A DNA stretch of 64,000 bases from Eumeta japonica. Its lineage: Eukaryota; Arthropoda; Insecta; Lepidoptera; Psychidae. The translations under genes were made by a program, and so were the position numbers. Under the pieces are notes generated by a model, which was not told the origin of the DNA, did not search any database, and was given only the letters and a program-made list of their open reading frames with translations. The stretch lies in assembly GCA_005406025.1 (NCBI GenBank), contig BGZK01001010.1:124001-188000 (forward strand), read 5' to 3'. Each line of letters begins with the position of its first letter. Position 1 is the first letter of the stretch. Positions 35,302-48,400 of the stretch are shown one piece after another.

Positions 35302-35759
35302 TTTTGACGTGACAACGTCTTAAATTAGGTTGCGGCTGGGAGTCACGAAAAGTGTAACGCTCGGTAACGTAACGATGAGTCACCGAACGAGAGGCCCGCC
35401 GAATGCCTTGCGTCTCTCTCCCACTCAACTATGATCGGTCTGCCGCGCGCAGCACTAGAGAATTAGTGCATAGCTTGCAAATGTATTGCAAGTTATTGTA
35501 TGTATATTTGTATATAAATACGTATGTATGTGTAAGTAAAAATAAAATTTTGTTAATATGAAATTCAGTGCGAGATTCTTTGTATAAATTAATGTTTTAA
35601 ATATAATTCTTTGTATAAATAAATGTTTTAAATTGTTACTATTATTTCATCCCTTCTTCCTATACGAATGAATATTCACATTAAAATGATTTTACCATTC
35701 AAAGTCGTTGTCACGTAAAACTTTCGCCCGTATACCGACTTTACAGGCAACCAAATTTT
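35302..35759. mobile_element. Non-autonomous repeat element, copy 2
   Basis: Same element, same orientation as 26513-26980. It differs by loss of a few bases (GAGAGG for GAGAGAGG, GTAAGT for GTAAAGGT, CTTCCTATACG for CTTCCTACTATACG) and by CACGAAAAGTG for CACTTATGAAAGTG. High identity suggests recent activity or gene conversion. No coding capacity. Confidence 0.75.
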
Positions 35760-36095
35760 ACTTTTTCTTTAAGTTCTTAAAACTTTGTATTTGAAACCCT
35801 TCGTATATAAATACAACATGGGTAATTTTTTAAATTGCAATTTAAGCCTGTAATTAGGCTAATCTACCAATAATGGTGTAACAACGTATTTTAACCACGT
35901 GAGAACAGAATAAAAGAAAATGAAATATAATGCACAATAATAAAAAAATTACGACACAGAAGATAAAACGTAAAACGGAAATGTCTATCAATATTTTCAA
36001 AAGCTAAAACAAAAGTACACGTATTAACTAATGTTCTAACAGTGACTAATCAGAATATGTAATATTTTATAGACTTATATAAGAATTGGATACCT
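35760..36095. other. AT-rich intergenic DNA
   Basis: Nothing recognised. Confidence 0.35.
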
Positions 36096-36099
36096 TTTT

Positions 36100-36420
36100 G
36101 TCGTGAGCGGAGCGGTGTATCCTGGGGAAGTGAGTGGTGACCAGGTGGAGATCTCAGTACTACACCTTGCAACTCCTAGTCCTAATTCCGTATCAGAGGG
36201 AGGCGGACGAGGCTGAGAAACGAGTAGGCTATAGCTATAATAGGACACTGTGTCTCGCTGCAATACGCGACTTGTCGCCGCTGCCTATATAATATGAGTC
36301 CTCTAGTCGGTGGGTGTTTCAGTTGGCTATGGTAGACAGTTTGAGCGGGCCGGCAGGGCGAAATCGGCCATGATATTTCGTTGCGAAAGATGACTCGCAA
36401 ATCACGAAGAAGACACTTCA
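36100..36420 (+). promoter_or_regulatory. Balanced-composition segment with TATA box and initiator-like words
   Basis: TATATAA (36286-36292) lies 35 nt before the A of TCAGTT (36319-36324), near the arthropod TATA-to-initiator distance. Downstream sequence is GC-rich. No coding frame follows, so any transcript would be non-coding or the first exon of a gene beyond the window. Chance is possible. Confidence 0.22.
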
Positions 36421-36765
36421 TTGCCGACAGCAATAGGTGCTTTTCGGAAAGTCGTTGTCATCATCAGCGGCATACGGGTCGTCAACCGTCTGTAGATGTT
36501 ATTGTACGCCTTGCTCAATTAATTTGAAGGGTTTGGGTCAAAATAGCACACTGAATGTTTTCACTGGCGGCCGCTATCTATATCGAGCTAACTCTATTTG
36601 TACAACGGCTAACTCGAGTAATAGTCAAAAAATATTTTTATGCCGCTTCTGTTATTATATAACCGTGTTAGTGACGCCATGGAGCCCAAAATGGTCCCGA
36701 TTGGCGGTGTTCGATGCACTTCTGATTACTATTCGTTACATTTTAACATCCACGTTATGAGAACA
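36421..36765. other. Balanced-composition intergenic DNA
   Basis: The frame 36437-36760 (107 codons) has no recognisable domain or good start context and is probably chance. Confidence 0.3.
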
Positions 36766-36940
36766 CGAGAGCGTCGTGATTGACGTGCCTAAGCGCACGG
36801 GCACGGGGTGCGGGCCGCGGGGTGCGTAACGAGTCTATTTGTTTACAGAAATATGGCGTACAACACGGGTGAGGCGTCTATTTGTTGGGTAGGCACCGAG
36901 CGCCGCGGTGGTCTAATCTGAACTTTGAACCTTCGGATTC
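36766..36940. other. GC-rich patch
   Basis: GGGTGCGGGCCGCGGGGTGCG and CGAGCGCCGCGGTGG, non-repetitive. Candidate regulatory element. Confidence 0.3.
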
Positions 36941-38395
36941 GGTTCAGACTCGATTGTTAGTTACAGAGGTCTGATTTTCACCCGTTATATATTTGTAAAC
37001 ATACTACATATTGCACTTTCTCTTGGGACCTCGTACCCATCTAAAGTCATCACTGCTATCTTGTAAGGATTTTTGTAATCATTTTATTACTAACACGTTA
37101 AGTGCATTCGAAACTTATTGGAGTGCCCACTCATTTCATGATAAATATATATTAAATACACGTATTTTATTAAAATTCAAAATATCTTTATTTTATAGCT
37201 TATGAAATAACACTAGAAATACGTCATAACTTTTTGCGAATTTACACTTTACTGCTCGTTTGGAAGGCAGTTTATCGCCAACGGGTTTCGCATTTATTGA
37301 GTTTCATTGTATACATATTTAAAAATTTCGGTGGTTCGTGTACGTTGTGGACATCGCAAAAACCAGAATTCATTAAAAGTATTAAAACACATAAGCAAGA
37401 CAGTATTTCGCATCAAGAAACAGTATTTGTCAATATTTTGAAATTTTGTTATATGATGGTACTTTTATCATCGGTGGGCAGCCGAAATCCTACCTAACGG
37501 TCCCTTATATGCCTTTCACAGAACTCACAAGAAGGTCATATTTAATTATTATGATGAATTTGATTTATGACGTACAAAGAAAGTGATTCAACTTGATTAG
37601 CATAAAAAAATTATCATACACTCAGACAAATTTTGAACTCTCTGACTGCTGACTCGAAGACAATATGCTAATCCCTTGACCATTACTGCTCTTCGATTGT
37701 AGAATTTAACGAAACGAGGGATATCAGGAGACAACCTGTTCGAATCAAGTTCCTTTCGCTATATGTTGTGTCATAAAACACAGGTAAAATAAACTAACAA
37801 CTTTTGATAGTATTTACTCATAAAGTTTATTGTTTTCAAAGTTCATGATACTTATAAAAATTAACGAAGAAATGGTAAGAAACTTATGGCTATTATTTTT
37901 TTTCATTTACGATATTCAGTGAATTGTAATAAACATACATTAATTTACTTAAAATATATTTTTAAATAATGAATGTATAATATATGTTAAATGTATATGT
38001 GCGAAAGGGTGTATATGTATATATGGCTGTCCGCACGTGTATATAATACAACGTGTATACAATTACTATAAAAATGAAATATATCTATACATAGAAATAC
38101 ATTTGGAAGTGCACAAACACACGTACTATAGGAAATATACCGAGACAGTGAAATAGTACTCTTGTCAGATTACCCGATTATTTGCTGAGTGTGCCGAGTA
38201 TAACATGCCAAAAGAAACTTTTTTCCAATAACATATTAGTAAATAACTTCTGCATGTGATGTATAAGTTATATTACGTGCATAATAGTTTTATTATTGAC
38301 TACATTCTTAAAACTATGCTTAATTTATTATGAACTTAATAAAATAATTATATACTTAAAATTATGCTTAAAGCTACACTCTATGTTGTTTCAAA
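36941..38395. other. AT-rich intergenic DNA
   Basis: No gene. The 20-mer shared with 9.75 kb lies at 37747-37766. A TGTATATG-rich low-complexity stretch covers about 37980-38100. Confidence 0.4.
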
Positions 38396-38399
38396 CATT

Positions 38400-38620
38400 C
38401 AAATCGGTAGCCGGAGGACGCTTGCAGATGGAGGAACGAGCGCGCAGAAAGTCCGGCCCCTCGCGTCCGGGTGTGGGCACCTAAACATGACACGCTGTTC
38501 CGCTCGATAAACAGGTATAAAGACTTTTCGCCCCCGGTGCAGGTGAAATGCCGGCGACGCCCGGCCGCGGTGGCGGTTGATGGTGATTGCGTTTCGCGTT
38601 TATCGATCGGATAAATTACT
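38400..38620. other. GC-rich patch, candidate regulatory element
   Basis: CpG-rich, ends with GCGTTTCGCGTTTATCGATC. No protein-like frame. Confidence 0.35.
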
Positions 38621-39285
38621 TAAATGACTTTCCAAGGAAAGTCAGATAATAACAATAACGAATCGTGTCGTATTAGAAAAATCATGTTTCATGTAATGAA
38701 GCGCTAAAACTCTAATTAACTCCGTGCCCGAGGCAATCAAGCGAGGCCGTTTTGCCGCGCAATCAAAGCCCGTACGGTTAGATTGCGTTTTCTCAGATTG
38801 CTGTACATCAAAAATTACAGAGACTTATCCCTGAACTTGAACTATTTTATATTTTTGAAATTGAATGATAAAGTTTATACTTCTACGTATCAGAATTCTT
38901 TTAAGTACACAAAATTAGAATACTTAATCTTATTTTAAACATCTTTTACACGTAAATATTATAATGAACTACTTTTTTCATTACTATCGTAATCAGTATT
39001 TTTGTAAAATTCTGAAGTTGCATAAATTTATTTTTATATAGAAATTCATGTAAAATAATACTTTATAATATTTTAAGCAATCGATTTGACAAAAACGAAT
39101 AAACAGCACCTTCAACTTTCAGTATCGCACTGTGAAATTATAACTAAAAGAGAAGTGTAGATTAACCGACTAACTCATTAGCATAGAGCTGAAACAACTA
39201 AAGCAACAACACGGAACTTTGAAAACCGCAAAGGGGAATTTTAGTGTAGTTTTATTACCGTAATAAATTTTAGAGTACTTATCCG
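38621..39285. other. AT-rich intergenic DNA
   Basis: Nothing recognised, apart from a balanced 38710-38770 patch. Confidence 0.35.
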
Positions 39286-39289
39286 ATGA

Positions 39290-39800
39290 ATCCCCTTGTA
39301 AGCTCATCCTCGCTACGCCCGTCAAATCGCGTACGGTGTCGATTCATATTTTTGTATCGACATAGATCTTCATTGTGATTTAGATCACTTCCCCAAACGT
39401 AAAGTAAATCTCAGTCAAACGAATAAATAAGACGCTTTCGTATTATCAGTCGGTAGCGGTCGAGTGCCGTCTCGTGACGTCCGACGGCCGGGCGCGGGCG
39501 CGCGGCGCCGACGCGGCCGCCGAACCAGAACTCACCGGGCATTTCTCACGAAACATCTCAATGAAGTTCTGACAGCGCCTTTGTTGGAGCCCACCGGTAA
39601 ATATGAAATATTTATGGATCATTATGGGCCTTTGCCGCGCGCAGCGGGGGTGAGGCGCGCCGGCCGGGCCCGCTCTTATATAGGATGAGCTTATTCACAC
39701 TCCTATGTCCGGACCGAAAGGGTAGGCTGTCGCATACGGCGGCGCACCGACCGCGCCCTTCTGCTCGACGCGCTCGGCACGGATGTGGATGTTTTGTTAT
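39290..39800 (+). promoter_or_regulatory. GC-rich island with initiator/DPE-like core promoter and TTTATGG
   Basis: TATCAGTC (initiator-like; A at 39448) is followed at +28 to +32 by TGACG, a four-of-five match to the DPE consensus. Downstream DNA is strongly GC-rich. AATATTTATGGATCATTATG (39607 onwards) adds homeodomain-like words. The frame 39464-39688 starts 16 nt after the initiator but is low-complexity Arg/Ala/Gly with no domain. A non-coding promoter or an enhancer both fit. Confidence 0.25.
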
Positions 39801-39809
39801 CGGAAGCAA

Positions 39810-40825
39810 ATTAATTTTTTACCGATATTTTCACTTATTTGAGAAGAACCTAGCTGTGTTTTTGTAGCGTGTATTATTAGACATAAATGGAATATATATA
39901 TCTCAGGATACAGTAACGCAATGTGAATTAACATTTAAGAAAACACTTTGAGCAATCCTTGGATACGAGCGTTAACCGCTTTTACAAAAAAAATATATAG
40001 TATAGGAATTTAAACGGAAAATTTAACAGATGTAAGCTAACTTTCAAATTATACAGGGAACTCGACCATCCGCTCTATAAAAGAAAGTTTGAAAGTGGTT
40101 TTAGACAGATAACGTATCGTCGGTACAAGAGTTCGTGGCAAATATTCCTATCAAGAAAACGAAATTAAAGTTGTATTTCAGGTATACTAAGTTTTTTTTT
40201 TACAATTTAGTAACTTAAATGATCAACATGATCACTCTCTCATCTCCTGATATTTTTAGTTGTGGTATTCCAAAAACAGTGCCCAAACTTATTCCAATAA
40301 TTATTTAATAAACAAATCTATTTTAAACATACACAGGAAGCTGAGAACATCCTGTGCATACTTCGTATATTATTTGTCAAGAAGGATTAAAATTTGCAAG
40401 GGTAACCCATTAACTTCCCAGAAGCAAATGTTTTGACTTTGGTCGCCTCTGCCCGGCTTTTTTCTCGGCAGCGCGAGGAAACAAAGGGCTGATCCCGCTT
40501 TACAAACCGTATAATGTCTTACGCCCTTTCTATTGTTGTCATGATAGCTCTGTGGTCTACGAAAAAAAAGACCTATTATTTAAATTTATTATTTAAAATG
40601 AAACGTTGGATTTGTAACAAGATACATGTCTCGTATGGCGAAATACTGCAAATTTTATGAACTTTATCTAGTACGTAGTTTTCATATTTGCACCATATTA
40701 TGAAAACAAGTAATAAAATCTAGAATAAATTATTGAATTTACTCTTACTGTGCGCTGAAATTACATAAATATTAAAATAATAAAGGAACATTCATCATGG
40801 TTTCTGAAAATTAACAGAACGTTTT
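39810..40825. other. AT-rich intergenic DNA with a small balanced element
   Basis: The stretch 40425-40540 (TCTGCCCGGCTTTTTTCTCG, GGAAACAAAGGGCTGATC) is complex and non-repetitive. Otherwise nothing. Confidence 0.35.
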
Positions 40826-40829
40826 TCTG

Positions 40830-41430
40830 AAATTTGGAATCGATATGGCGATCCGGGTTTAAGTGATAACACGTGTCATTTATCGACCATGTAGGAGGTA
40901 GCGACTAATTACGGCGCGGCGAACTTCCATTCTGACTGTAAAATTACCAGGCCCGAGACCTGGCCAAGGGAGAACCGAATTGTGATTTTTGGAATTGAGG
41001 TAGGGGTTAAGCCATGGGGCCGAACGCAGCGCGACGTCGGCGACGACGGTGGTCAGTGCCTCCGACGTGCAGAGCTGTGGGGGTCGCGATCTGAGCCGTC
41101 AGTTTGGAATGAAAAAAGTGAAAATGCATGTTTGAACGGTTAGGATATTGAAAGGTGAGATGACAGAAATCGTTTTCCAATATTGACGCTGTGATCGTGA
41201 TTCAATTAACAATCCGACGCAGGAGCGTATGGGCGCTGCGGCATCGCCGCGGAGAGTTAACAACTTTATGATTTCCTGTGCGCGGGCGCGCGTTAGCACC
41301 GGCTGTTACGGCGCCTATTGACGTGTTAGCGCGCGGGCGCGGCCGAGTTCCCGTGAGAGTGGTCTCCGCGGACCTCACGCGGGCGCGCTCGCCGCGCGAT
41401 ACGGCGCACTCTAAACGGCCAGTGCTCAGT
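40830..41430. other. Long balanced-to-GC-rich segment, candidate regulatory element
   Basis: Starts with complex sequence holding GCGACTAATTACGGCGCGG, continues through GCGCGACGTCGGCGACGACG, and ends in a strong CpG island at 41300-41410. No convincing frame; the minus frame 41099-41299 has no domain. Confidence 0.4.
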
Positions 41431-41885
41431 TGAGCTTTGGAACTTCAAAATATGTGCTTTTTCAATTAGAAATGCATGAGTGTGATGTGCCGAGAAATAA
41501 AAACATTATTATTCATACTTCACCATAAATTTTACAATAGCTATTGTGATTTGTAGTATGTTTCCGTAATAATTTTAAAATTACTAGCGTTAAATTAACC
41601 TAACATCCAAGTCACACGAGTCACGACCCACTCATGAAAAATTCATGTCAAAAATTCTAGCAAGTTTAGTTGTTGATGTCAGAAACATTACATTTTGAAA
41701 TGTATAACTTGATTTATTAAATATTCACCCGCGGCTCCCACCGACAAAAAGAATTTTTTTCATCTAATAGCAACGGATAAAGTTACAAACTACGACCGCG
41801 CCCCCGGCCTCGTTCGCGATTCCATACGATACCATTCGAATCCATATTCTTACATCGAAAACACACGTGATGGTGCTATTTTTAC
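41431..41885. other. AT-rich DNA
   Basis: A short GC patch (41790-41825) only. Confidence 0.35.
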
Positions 41886-41889
41886 AAGC

Positions 41890-42550
41890 TTTTATTTAGT
41901 TTCAGCAGTCTCGTTGTCTGTCTGTCGGTTTGTAATCAAATTTTACAAGTTAAATTTGATCCACTTTCCGGTTTCCAATTGAGCTGAAATTTTGCGTGCA
42001 TCTATAAATCGGATGACAATGCAATATTATTATGACATAGAGCTGATCTGATGATGGAGCTGGAAGGTTATGATAGCAAGAGGAAAAACAAGGTGTTAAA
42101 TGTTCTTAATTATACCATTAAAATGTTACACGCTTATATTTATAAAAATGGGACTGTGATAAAAATGGGAAGATTTAACAATTAAGGTGTAAAGTTTCAG
42201 TGTTAAAAATATGTAATTATGTACGATATGGAATTATTTTGTAGTAGACGAAGGAGCTTAATTATCGTTAAAGGTTACAATGAACTTATAAAGTGTTATA
42301 TTTCTTATTAGAGTTAATTTATTTTTAACTTTTTAGTTCATTTTATTAAAAATCATAAAAGCTTGTTTTTTAATTTTTATTTATTATGAAACGATCTATT
42401 TTCTTGGTCCTGATCTCGGTCCTGCTGGCGATTTCGATTCCGAACCGACGTGGAACTTGAACCCCTTGACAAGGTCGTTACTTATAACAAATCAGTAAAA
42501 GTGTCCGTTCCACGATCACGCAAGCGAAGCCGCGAGCAAAAGTTAGTGTT
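41890..42550 (+). repeat. Lepidopteran interspersed repeat, decayed
   Basis: GTCTGTCTGTCGG, then CCACTTTCCGGTTTCCAATT, GAGCTGAAATTTTGCGTGCA and GAGCTGATCTGATGATGGAG form an ordered set I recognise from a very common lepidopteran repeat. The end at 42515-42546 is a CAAGCGAAGCCGCGAGCAAA-type tail followed by GTTAGT. No coding capacity seen. Confidence 0.6.
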
Positions 42551-42654
42551 TTATAGACTATAGCCTGTATGCGATTCCGATGTATAAGCTATCTTAGTTA
42601 AAATTTTAGCTAATACTGTTCAGCCGTTAACGCGTCATTGAGTAACAAATTTCC

Positions 42655-42720
42655 AACATGCAAACATTCGCATCTGTATCATTGACCGCGCCGGCGCGTG
42701 CGCCGCGGCCGCTCATCTAC
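42655..42720. other. Small CpG-rich patch
   Basis: GACCGCGCCGGCGCGTGCGC and neighbours. Confidence 0.35.
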
Positions 42721-44555
42721 GTTGCGCTTACGTCCTAAGACTTCCCTACACTCCAGCAATTTATTTCCTGTCCAAAATTATTTTTCTGTCACCCAGTCAA
42801 AGGTGTGTTTTCCAGCGAATTTATGCAAACAGGTTAAGAATATTGATAAGATTTTAATACAAATTATATTAGCAATAATTCATGGCAATACTTAAGTCGT
42901 TTGAAGTTTAATAAGTATTGTATATCGAGCGTATAGTCCTTATAACTCCGTCCTTTCTCATTGTAGATGCCGCAATAGTCCGGTACTTTTTGAGGTATGA
43001 TTTATAGAATTTACAGTTATTAATAAATAACAAAATAAATGAAGGCTACAATTAATAAGAAATTCTATATCAATTTTACATTGTTTTCTGATTTATTAAT
43101 GCATTATTGAACTATTTGAAATAATGAGCCCTTCTAAACATGCAGACACACTACCGTGACCATCAGTAGCGTGCGGCAGATGAGGAAAGGTTTTGAAAAT
43201 ACGTGATAATACATGGTATCTAAACAAAAAATCATAAGTGATATAGCGCACGATAAGCAGGGATGATATTTTAATAGCGATATAGTATTGTTTATGAAAA
43301 GTATGAATAATTTCCTTTTAGAAAATGTGTTTATACCACTGTTCCTCTGAAAGTTGTTCTATGTACTACTACAGTTTTAAAGACATCTACAATACCACTC
43401 GACTGTGATCAACTGTGAGATTTTCGATACTAATTTGAAAAATGAAACAACACTATTTTCAGATGGCGCGCAGAGGCGTTGATATGTGTAGTCGAGACAT
43501 TACCGTAGTATGAGAGAATCTGTATGTGTTTACGTACTTTTAATGAATACTTTATAAGCGTCTTACCTTCCGTTGGCACTTATATTACTACCCTTTCCAA
43601 AACTGCAGGATTCGTGTTAACTTGTACTTATTCAATAACACCAAGGAAGGAGCTTTTGACGCACTGACAGTAGTGTACGTTCGTTAGTTGGTTTGAAAGT
43701 ACGGATAAAAATAATTCGTAATATTAGTTTTTAAATATATTCCTGTGCGAAAAATGAACGTGAAAAAACTTAAGACATACCGCGTACCGCGGGTACGAGA
43801 CAATGGACTTGAACGCGGTCGGAACATTTGAAAGACATTGAGGTGTTATGTAACTAAATGTTAAAATATATAATGTATTATAATCAAATGCCCATTCTTT
43901 TCCTGAACATATAGAATGCATACCTACAGCTGTGTGCTTCAAACTCTTATTTGAAATAATCAACTGTTAACTGTTAAATTTAAAAGCTAAGCACCATAAA
44001 ATACGGTGTTTCAACTTCACAAGTGGCAGTTAAGTAATGTAATCTTAAAGATATTATTATTTGAGGTATTAGATTAATATCCTAAATGCCAATATTTCTA
44101 AGATTATCGATATTTTTGAAATGTTTAGCTTTTAACTTCAGCAGGTAACAGTGTACTATTGCACATAAAAGTTCAAAGTGAGCCTGTACCCGAGCTTAAA
44201 TTTTGAAGTTTCGTGAAATTAGAATTAGGTAAACATTTTTACCGGTGGGGAGGCCTTTTACGTGATTTTCTTTTATATCTGAAAATGAATGTTTGTCGCA
44301 GAATTCGACTCTGATACATTTTGGATACAATTTGTCAGTGTAAGTACCAAACTCAAATGTTTGACTATGTACTGTTTTGCTGCAAATCAAAGAATATGCT
44401 ATAGTGTAACACAGTTTTGTGGTTGAACACATGGTTATCACCAACGTGCATCGCCCATAAAGCACAACTCTCCAGTAATATCCCTAGGTCATAACAATGG
44501 TGCAGTCAATGTTGCTGTACTCGTGTCAGGTGATTTGGCATCCCTCTAACGAGGC
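42721..44555. other. AT-rich intergenic DNA
   Basis: No gene. Minus frames 43724-43963 and 44196-44465 have no known domain. The short palindrome CGTACCGCGGGTACG lies near 43783. Confidence 0.4.
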
Positions 44556-44559
44556 ACGA

Positions 44560-44850
44560 TCACGCACATTCATCTTTAATTCACGTTATGAGGCATAGCC
44601 CTTAGGCCACCCGCGGGGTCTATTGCGGTTCGGGGGCTGTTTTCGATCGTCGAAATCGACGTGACTACGACTTCCGGTGCGACCCCCCGAGTTCCACTCC
44701 CCGGCATGGAATGAATCGTTTTAACCCGATTTCAATTTGAAACTCATAGGTAAATTTGCCCGAGGGCGGATAGCGAATCTGGGAACATCCGGTTCAAATG
44801 CTTCTAACCTCTCAGACATCACCGGTCACTTACACGATGTCTGCAGTTAG
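44560..44850. other. GC-rich complex segment, repeat or conserved element
   Basis: Contains CCACCCGCGGGGTCTATTGC and CGACTTCCGGTGCGACCCCC. The balanced, non-simple sequence ends abruptly near 44850. It might be a fragment of a repeat; I cannot place it. Confidence 0.3.
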
Positions 44851-45225
44851 TTTGATGAAAACGAAATTACAAATATTCAGACAAATAAATAAAATATTTT
44901 AAAATTTTTGTCCTATTGTTTTTTATGGATTACCGGATTTATGACATATTGAAGGCATATCCATACTTTAAATAGACAAGTAAAAAACATATAACTTAAT
45001 ATAACTTAAAAACAAGACTGTTAAAAGTCACTCATTTATTCGCTGATAAACATATAAATAAAATTGTCATTGCAATTTAATGATTCGTGTTAATCTTAAC
45101 CAGATTTTTACTATTACTAGCCTATGTTGCTCGGGTGAGGATGCGAAAATTCTAATGATAACTTGATCATCTACGACCATTGAGTGAAATCATACCCTCG
45201 TTTAGATATTCGCAATGTTACTAAA

Positions 45226-45450
45226 ACGGCTGTGGCTCAGTGGTCAAGGGTGCGCCTTTGAACTCGGAGCTACCGGGTTTGATCTTAATCATGGGCGAAT
45301 TGACCGATGAGTTTTTAGCTCAAGGGAGTTTATTAAACCACTCCCTCCGTCCCGAAGACCGCGTTAAGCTATCGGTCCCGAACGTTGTCACCGTATCGGC
45401 GAGGACGAGCCGTGTAAAAGCACTACGCGAGCGCGGAGGGCTTAAAGTTT
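45226..45450 (+). repeat. tRNA-derived SINE, plus strand
   Basis: A clear box A TGGCTCAGTGGT (45233-45244) and a box B-like GGGTTTGATCTT (45275-45286) sit 30 nt apart, followed by GGGCGAATTGACCGATGAG, also found after the box B of the 1.5-1.76-kb repeat. RNA polymerase III would start near 45226. The frame 45240-45452 lies within the SINE and is spurious. The body ends around GAGCGCGGAGG near 45440. Confidence 0.65.
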
Positions 45451-45454
45451 GAAA

Positions 45455-48400
45455 TAGAAAGATCGTGGAAGGGTATGCCGCAGTAACGGGACATTAGGAT
45501 CTGATTCGATCTTACTGTTTAATTCATTTTCAGCCAATGATGAAATGTTTATTTTGCATGTACAACCCTTCTTATGTAAACTTTGTGCATGTAAAATACA
45601 TACATAAATTTTACATACGTAAAATAGGAATGTAGGTACTCGTTTTGGTACACGTATAATAATTGAAAGATGTTTTGTTTTCATACTAAGAAATGCAGCC
45701 ATACTGCCCCCATATTCAATTTAATTCCAAAAATTAGTCAACGCACTTGGGATGATAAAAGGATTATGACGATATCCTACACACCCAAATTTATCCATGT
45801 ACTTCATAGTTACGGTGGAATGAATAAATTCGCATACATACATGAATCCAGAACATTTTACATTACTTTATTTGGCAGTTGTGTAAGTATCAGCGAAAAA
45901 AGTACTAATAGAGGCAATAAATAATATTTATATTTTTAATGTATCTTCGAAGTAAGTCAGTTCTTCTCTATCGAACAAATATTATTTTAAATCAATCTGA
46001 CACTGACACATTATGCATAAGTAAGGTCATTACAAGGAAATCAACCACAAAAAAAGATAACAAGGAATCGAATCTCAATAAAGCGTTAAAATGCAGTGAG
46101 TTTTTTTGAGACGCAATTCAATTATAAGGAAAAAATCAATTTGCCGTGACTCGTGCCGAACCCAAAAAAAAACCAGAATACAGCCATTTTTAGGGAAAAA
46201 AATGATGGAAGGATCGACGAACGACGCGCTGCAGGAACATAATCGTTTGTCATTAAGCCTTTTTTTATTAGTACAGAAACGCTACTACCGAGTTGTTGGC
46301 CTTTTACGAGGTAGATTTACCATCTGCCTGTGGTTATTACCACGCACCTAAACGATACAATTTTGGGTTTCGTTATTTAGGTTGAATTACATTTTGATTC
46401 TGAAAAGAATCCCAACTGAAGAGAAGCTGTGTTGAAGTTATGCGTTAACGGGACGTGTCTTAAGATTTAGCCACTGATACACATTCAAATAAATACATAA
46501 ATTTATTATTATTTTGAAACCTTTCCATTTATACAAAATCATCCGTGTGTCGTGAAACGAATACATGTAAAGAAATTCACTTAATACAATGTTAAGATCC
46601 TGCTTTCGGACTACAATGCTAGAGAAAATAAAATTATACAGCCTCAAAAGCATAATTTTTGATAAATGCATTATACGATAATATTGACCATTTTATGACA
46701 GACAGATTTTATGACATATTATGTCGGTTAAATTATCCAATACCTACATTTTACAAACATTAAATTTATGTTAAAAAATTATAAATAAATTACAATTTAT
46801 CACAAGTTAACTATGACCTATTTAATGTAGTTTTTTATATTACAAATTCAATAGCAGGACCCATGATTTATATGTTATATTTTGTGAAAAATTGATTTCG
46901 ATTAACAGAAAATAAATAAATATAATATATACTTCAATAAAATATTAATTTAATAATTATTTTGCAAGTTTGTAATATTTCACTTTAACTTTATACACAC
47001 AAGCGATGTCTGCCGATTCCGCTCTGTCGTACCAACGCGTGCGTTATTTTGCCATTAAATTTACCACACTATGGATATTATTATTTTGCAATTGCATATG
47101 ACTTCGATCAGACACTTACTTTTGGAAATAGACCAGGTTTCAATAACTTATCGACGGACTATTTAGTCTAGTAATAAGCTTCAACATCACAGCTCACTCT
47201 AAAAAATTAATAATATCGTTCACTAGCGAAGTCTGATAGTTAAAAAAAACGTTTATTTCTTATTTAAATAAAAAAAAATGTATTAAAAAAATACAAATAT
47301 ATTGGAAAGCTGTTACACATTTGTTGTTCTTATTATTATTTTTTGTATTAATTGAACTCTACGATATACTCGCATTTGAAATTCCCTGATATTCAAAGAG
47401 CACCGCAGAAGACATTTATTATCTTCTGACGTCTGTGATCTAAATCAGATCAACTTTTAAGAACTTATTAGTATTCTGCTCAAGGGCGGACAGCTATACT
47501 TCCATTTTATCGCGCGACGTTTCTGGGTAAAACAGAGTGTAACATTTGAAGCATCATTTCGGTTCTGGTTTTCTTTAATCTTATGAAAAAACAACCTTCT
47601 TTATTTTTATTTAGTGAAGTGTTAAAGGTTTGAAAAGTTAAATTAAAGAATGAATAAATCTTTTTCTGTTCTTCATTTCACAGGCTTTATCCACGTAGTT
47701 TTCATTCAATGAAAATGAGAAATAAAATTGTTTCACTGGCGAGAAATTAGATTAAGTTTCTTTCTTTTAACTTCATTATCAGTAAATTAAGTTTTGAATG
47801 TTGATTTCAACTTTCTGTTATTCTTTATATTATTTATTTCTTTATATTATTATATATTATTATTATATATTCTTTATATATTATTCTATTTATTATTTCT
47901 TTATGTTACTTACATAAGAGAAATGCAACAACACAAAGAGACTTTGGTAACACTAAATTGTTGATGAAACAAAAGAACATCGAGTATTATTTACTTCTAA
48001 CTGACGCACTTGACCAATTTTCATGACAACTAAATAACGCTAACGAAGACGTCTATAAATTAGAGCGTGTGTGTTAGAATGCCTCAGGGACGGGCCGCTA
48101 GGGAAACAGATTGAATGCGCATACGCATAGCTTTATTTCACCTCCAGCGAAATATGCCATATCAGATAGTGAGATATTGAATTTATATCAAGAAAGAAAG
48201 CACAACTTTATGAGAATATAGTGATACAGTTAAATGCAAACGCAGCGCTTTTATTATTATTATGATTGACAAAATCTTGTCAAAGATTTTGTAATTCTAG
48301 ATTTGCGGCGTCGCTATTGAGTGGTTCGACTAGGCTCTTAAGTTAGTTTATCTGGCTGTCTGTCTGTACTCAAGCGTAACTTGATACAGAAAAGTGAAAC

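Noticed and set aside
36437..36760. 107-codon open frame, plus strand
   Set aside because: No recognisable domain or coding periodicity that I could see.
39464..39688. 74-codon frame just after the candidate initiator
   Set aside because: Arg/Ala/Gly-rich translation of CpG-rich DNA, with no known domain; the underlying words look like regulatory sites.
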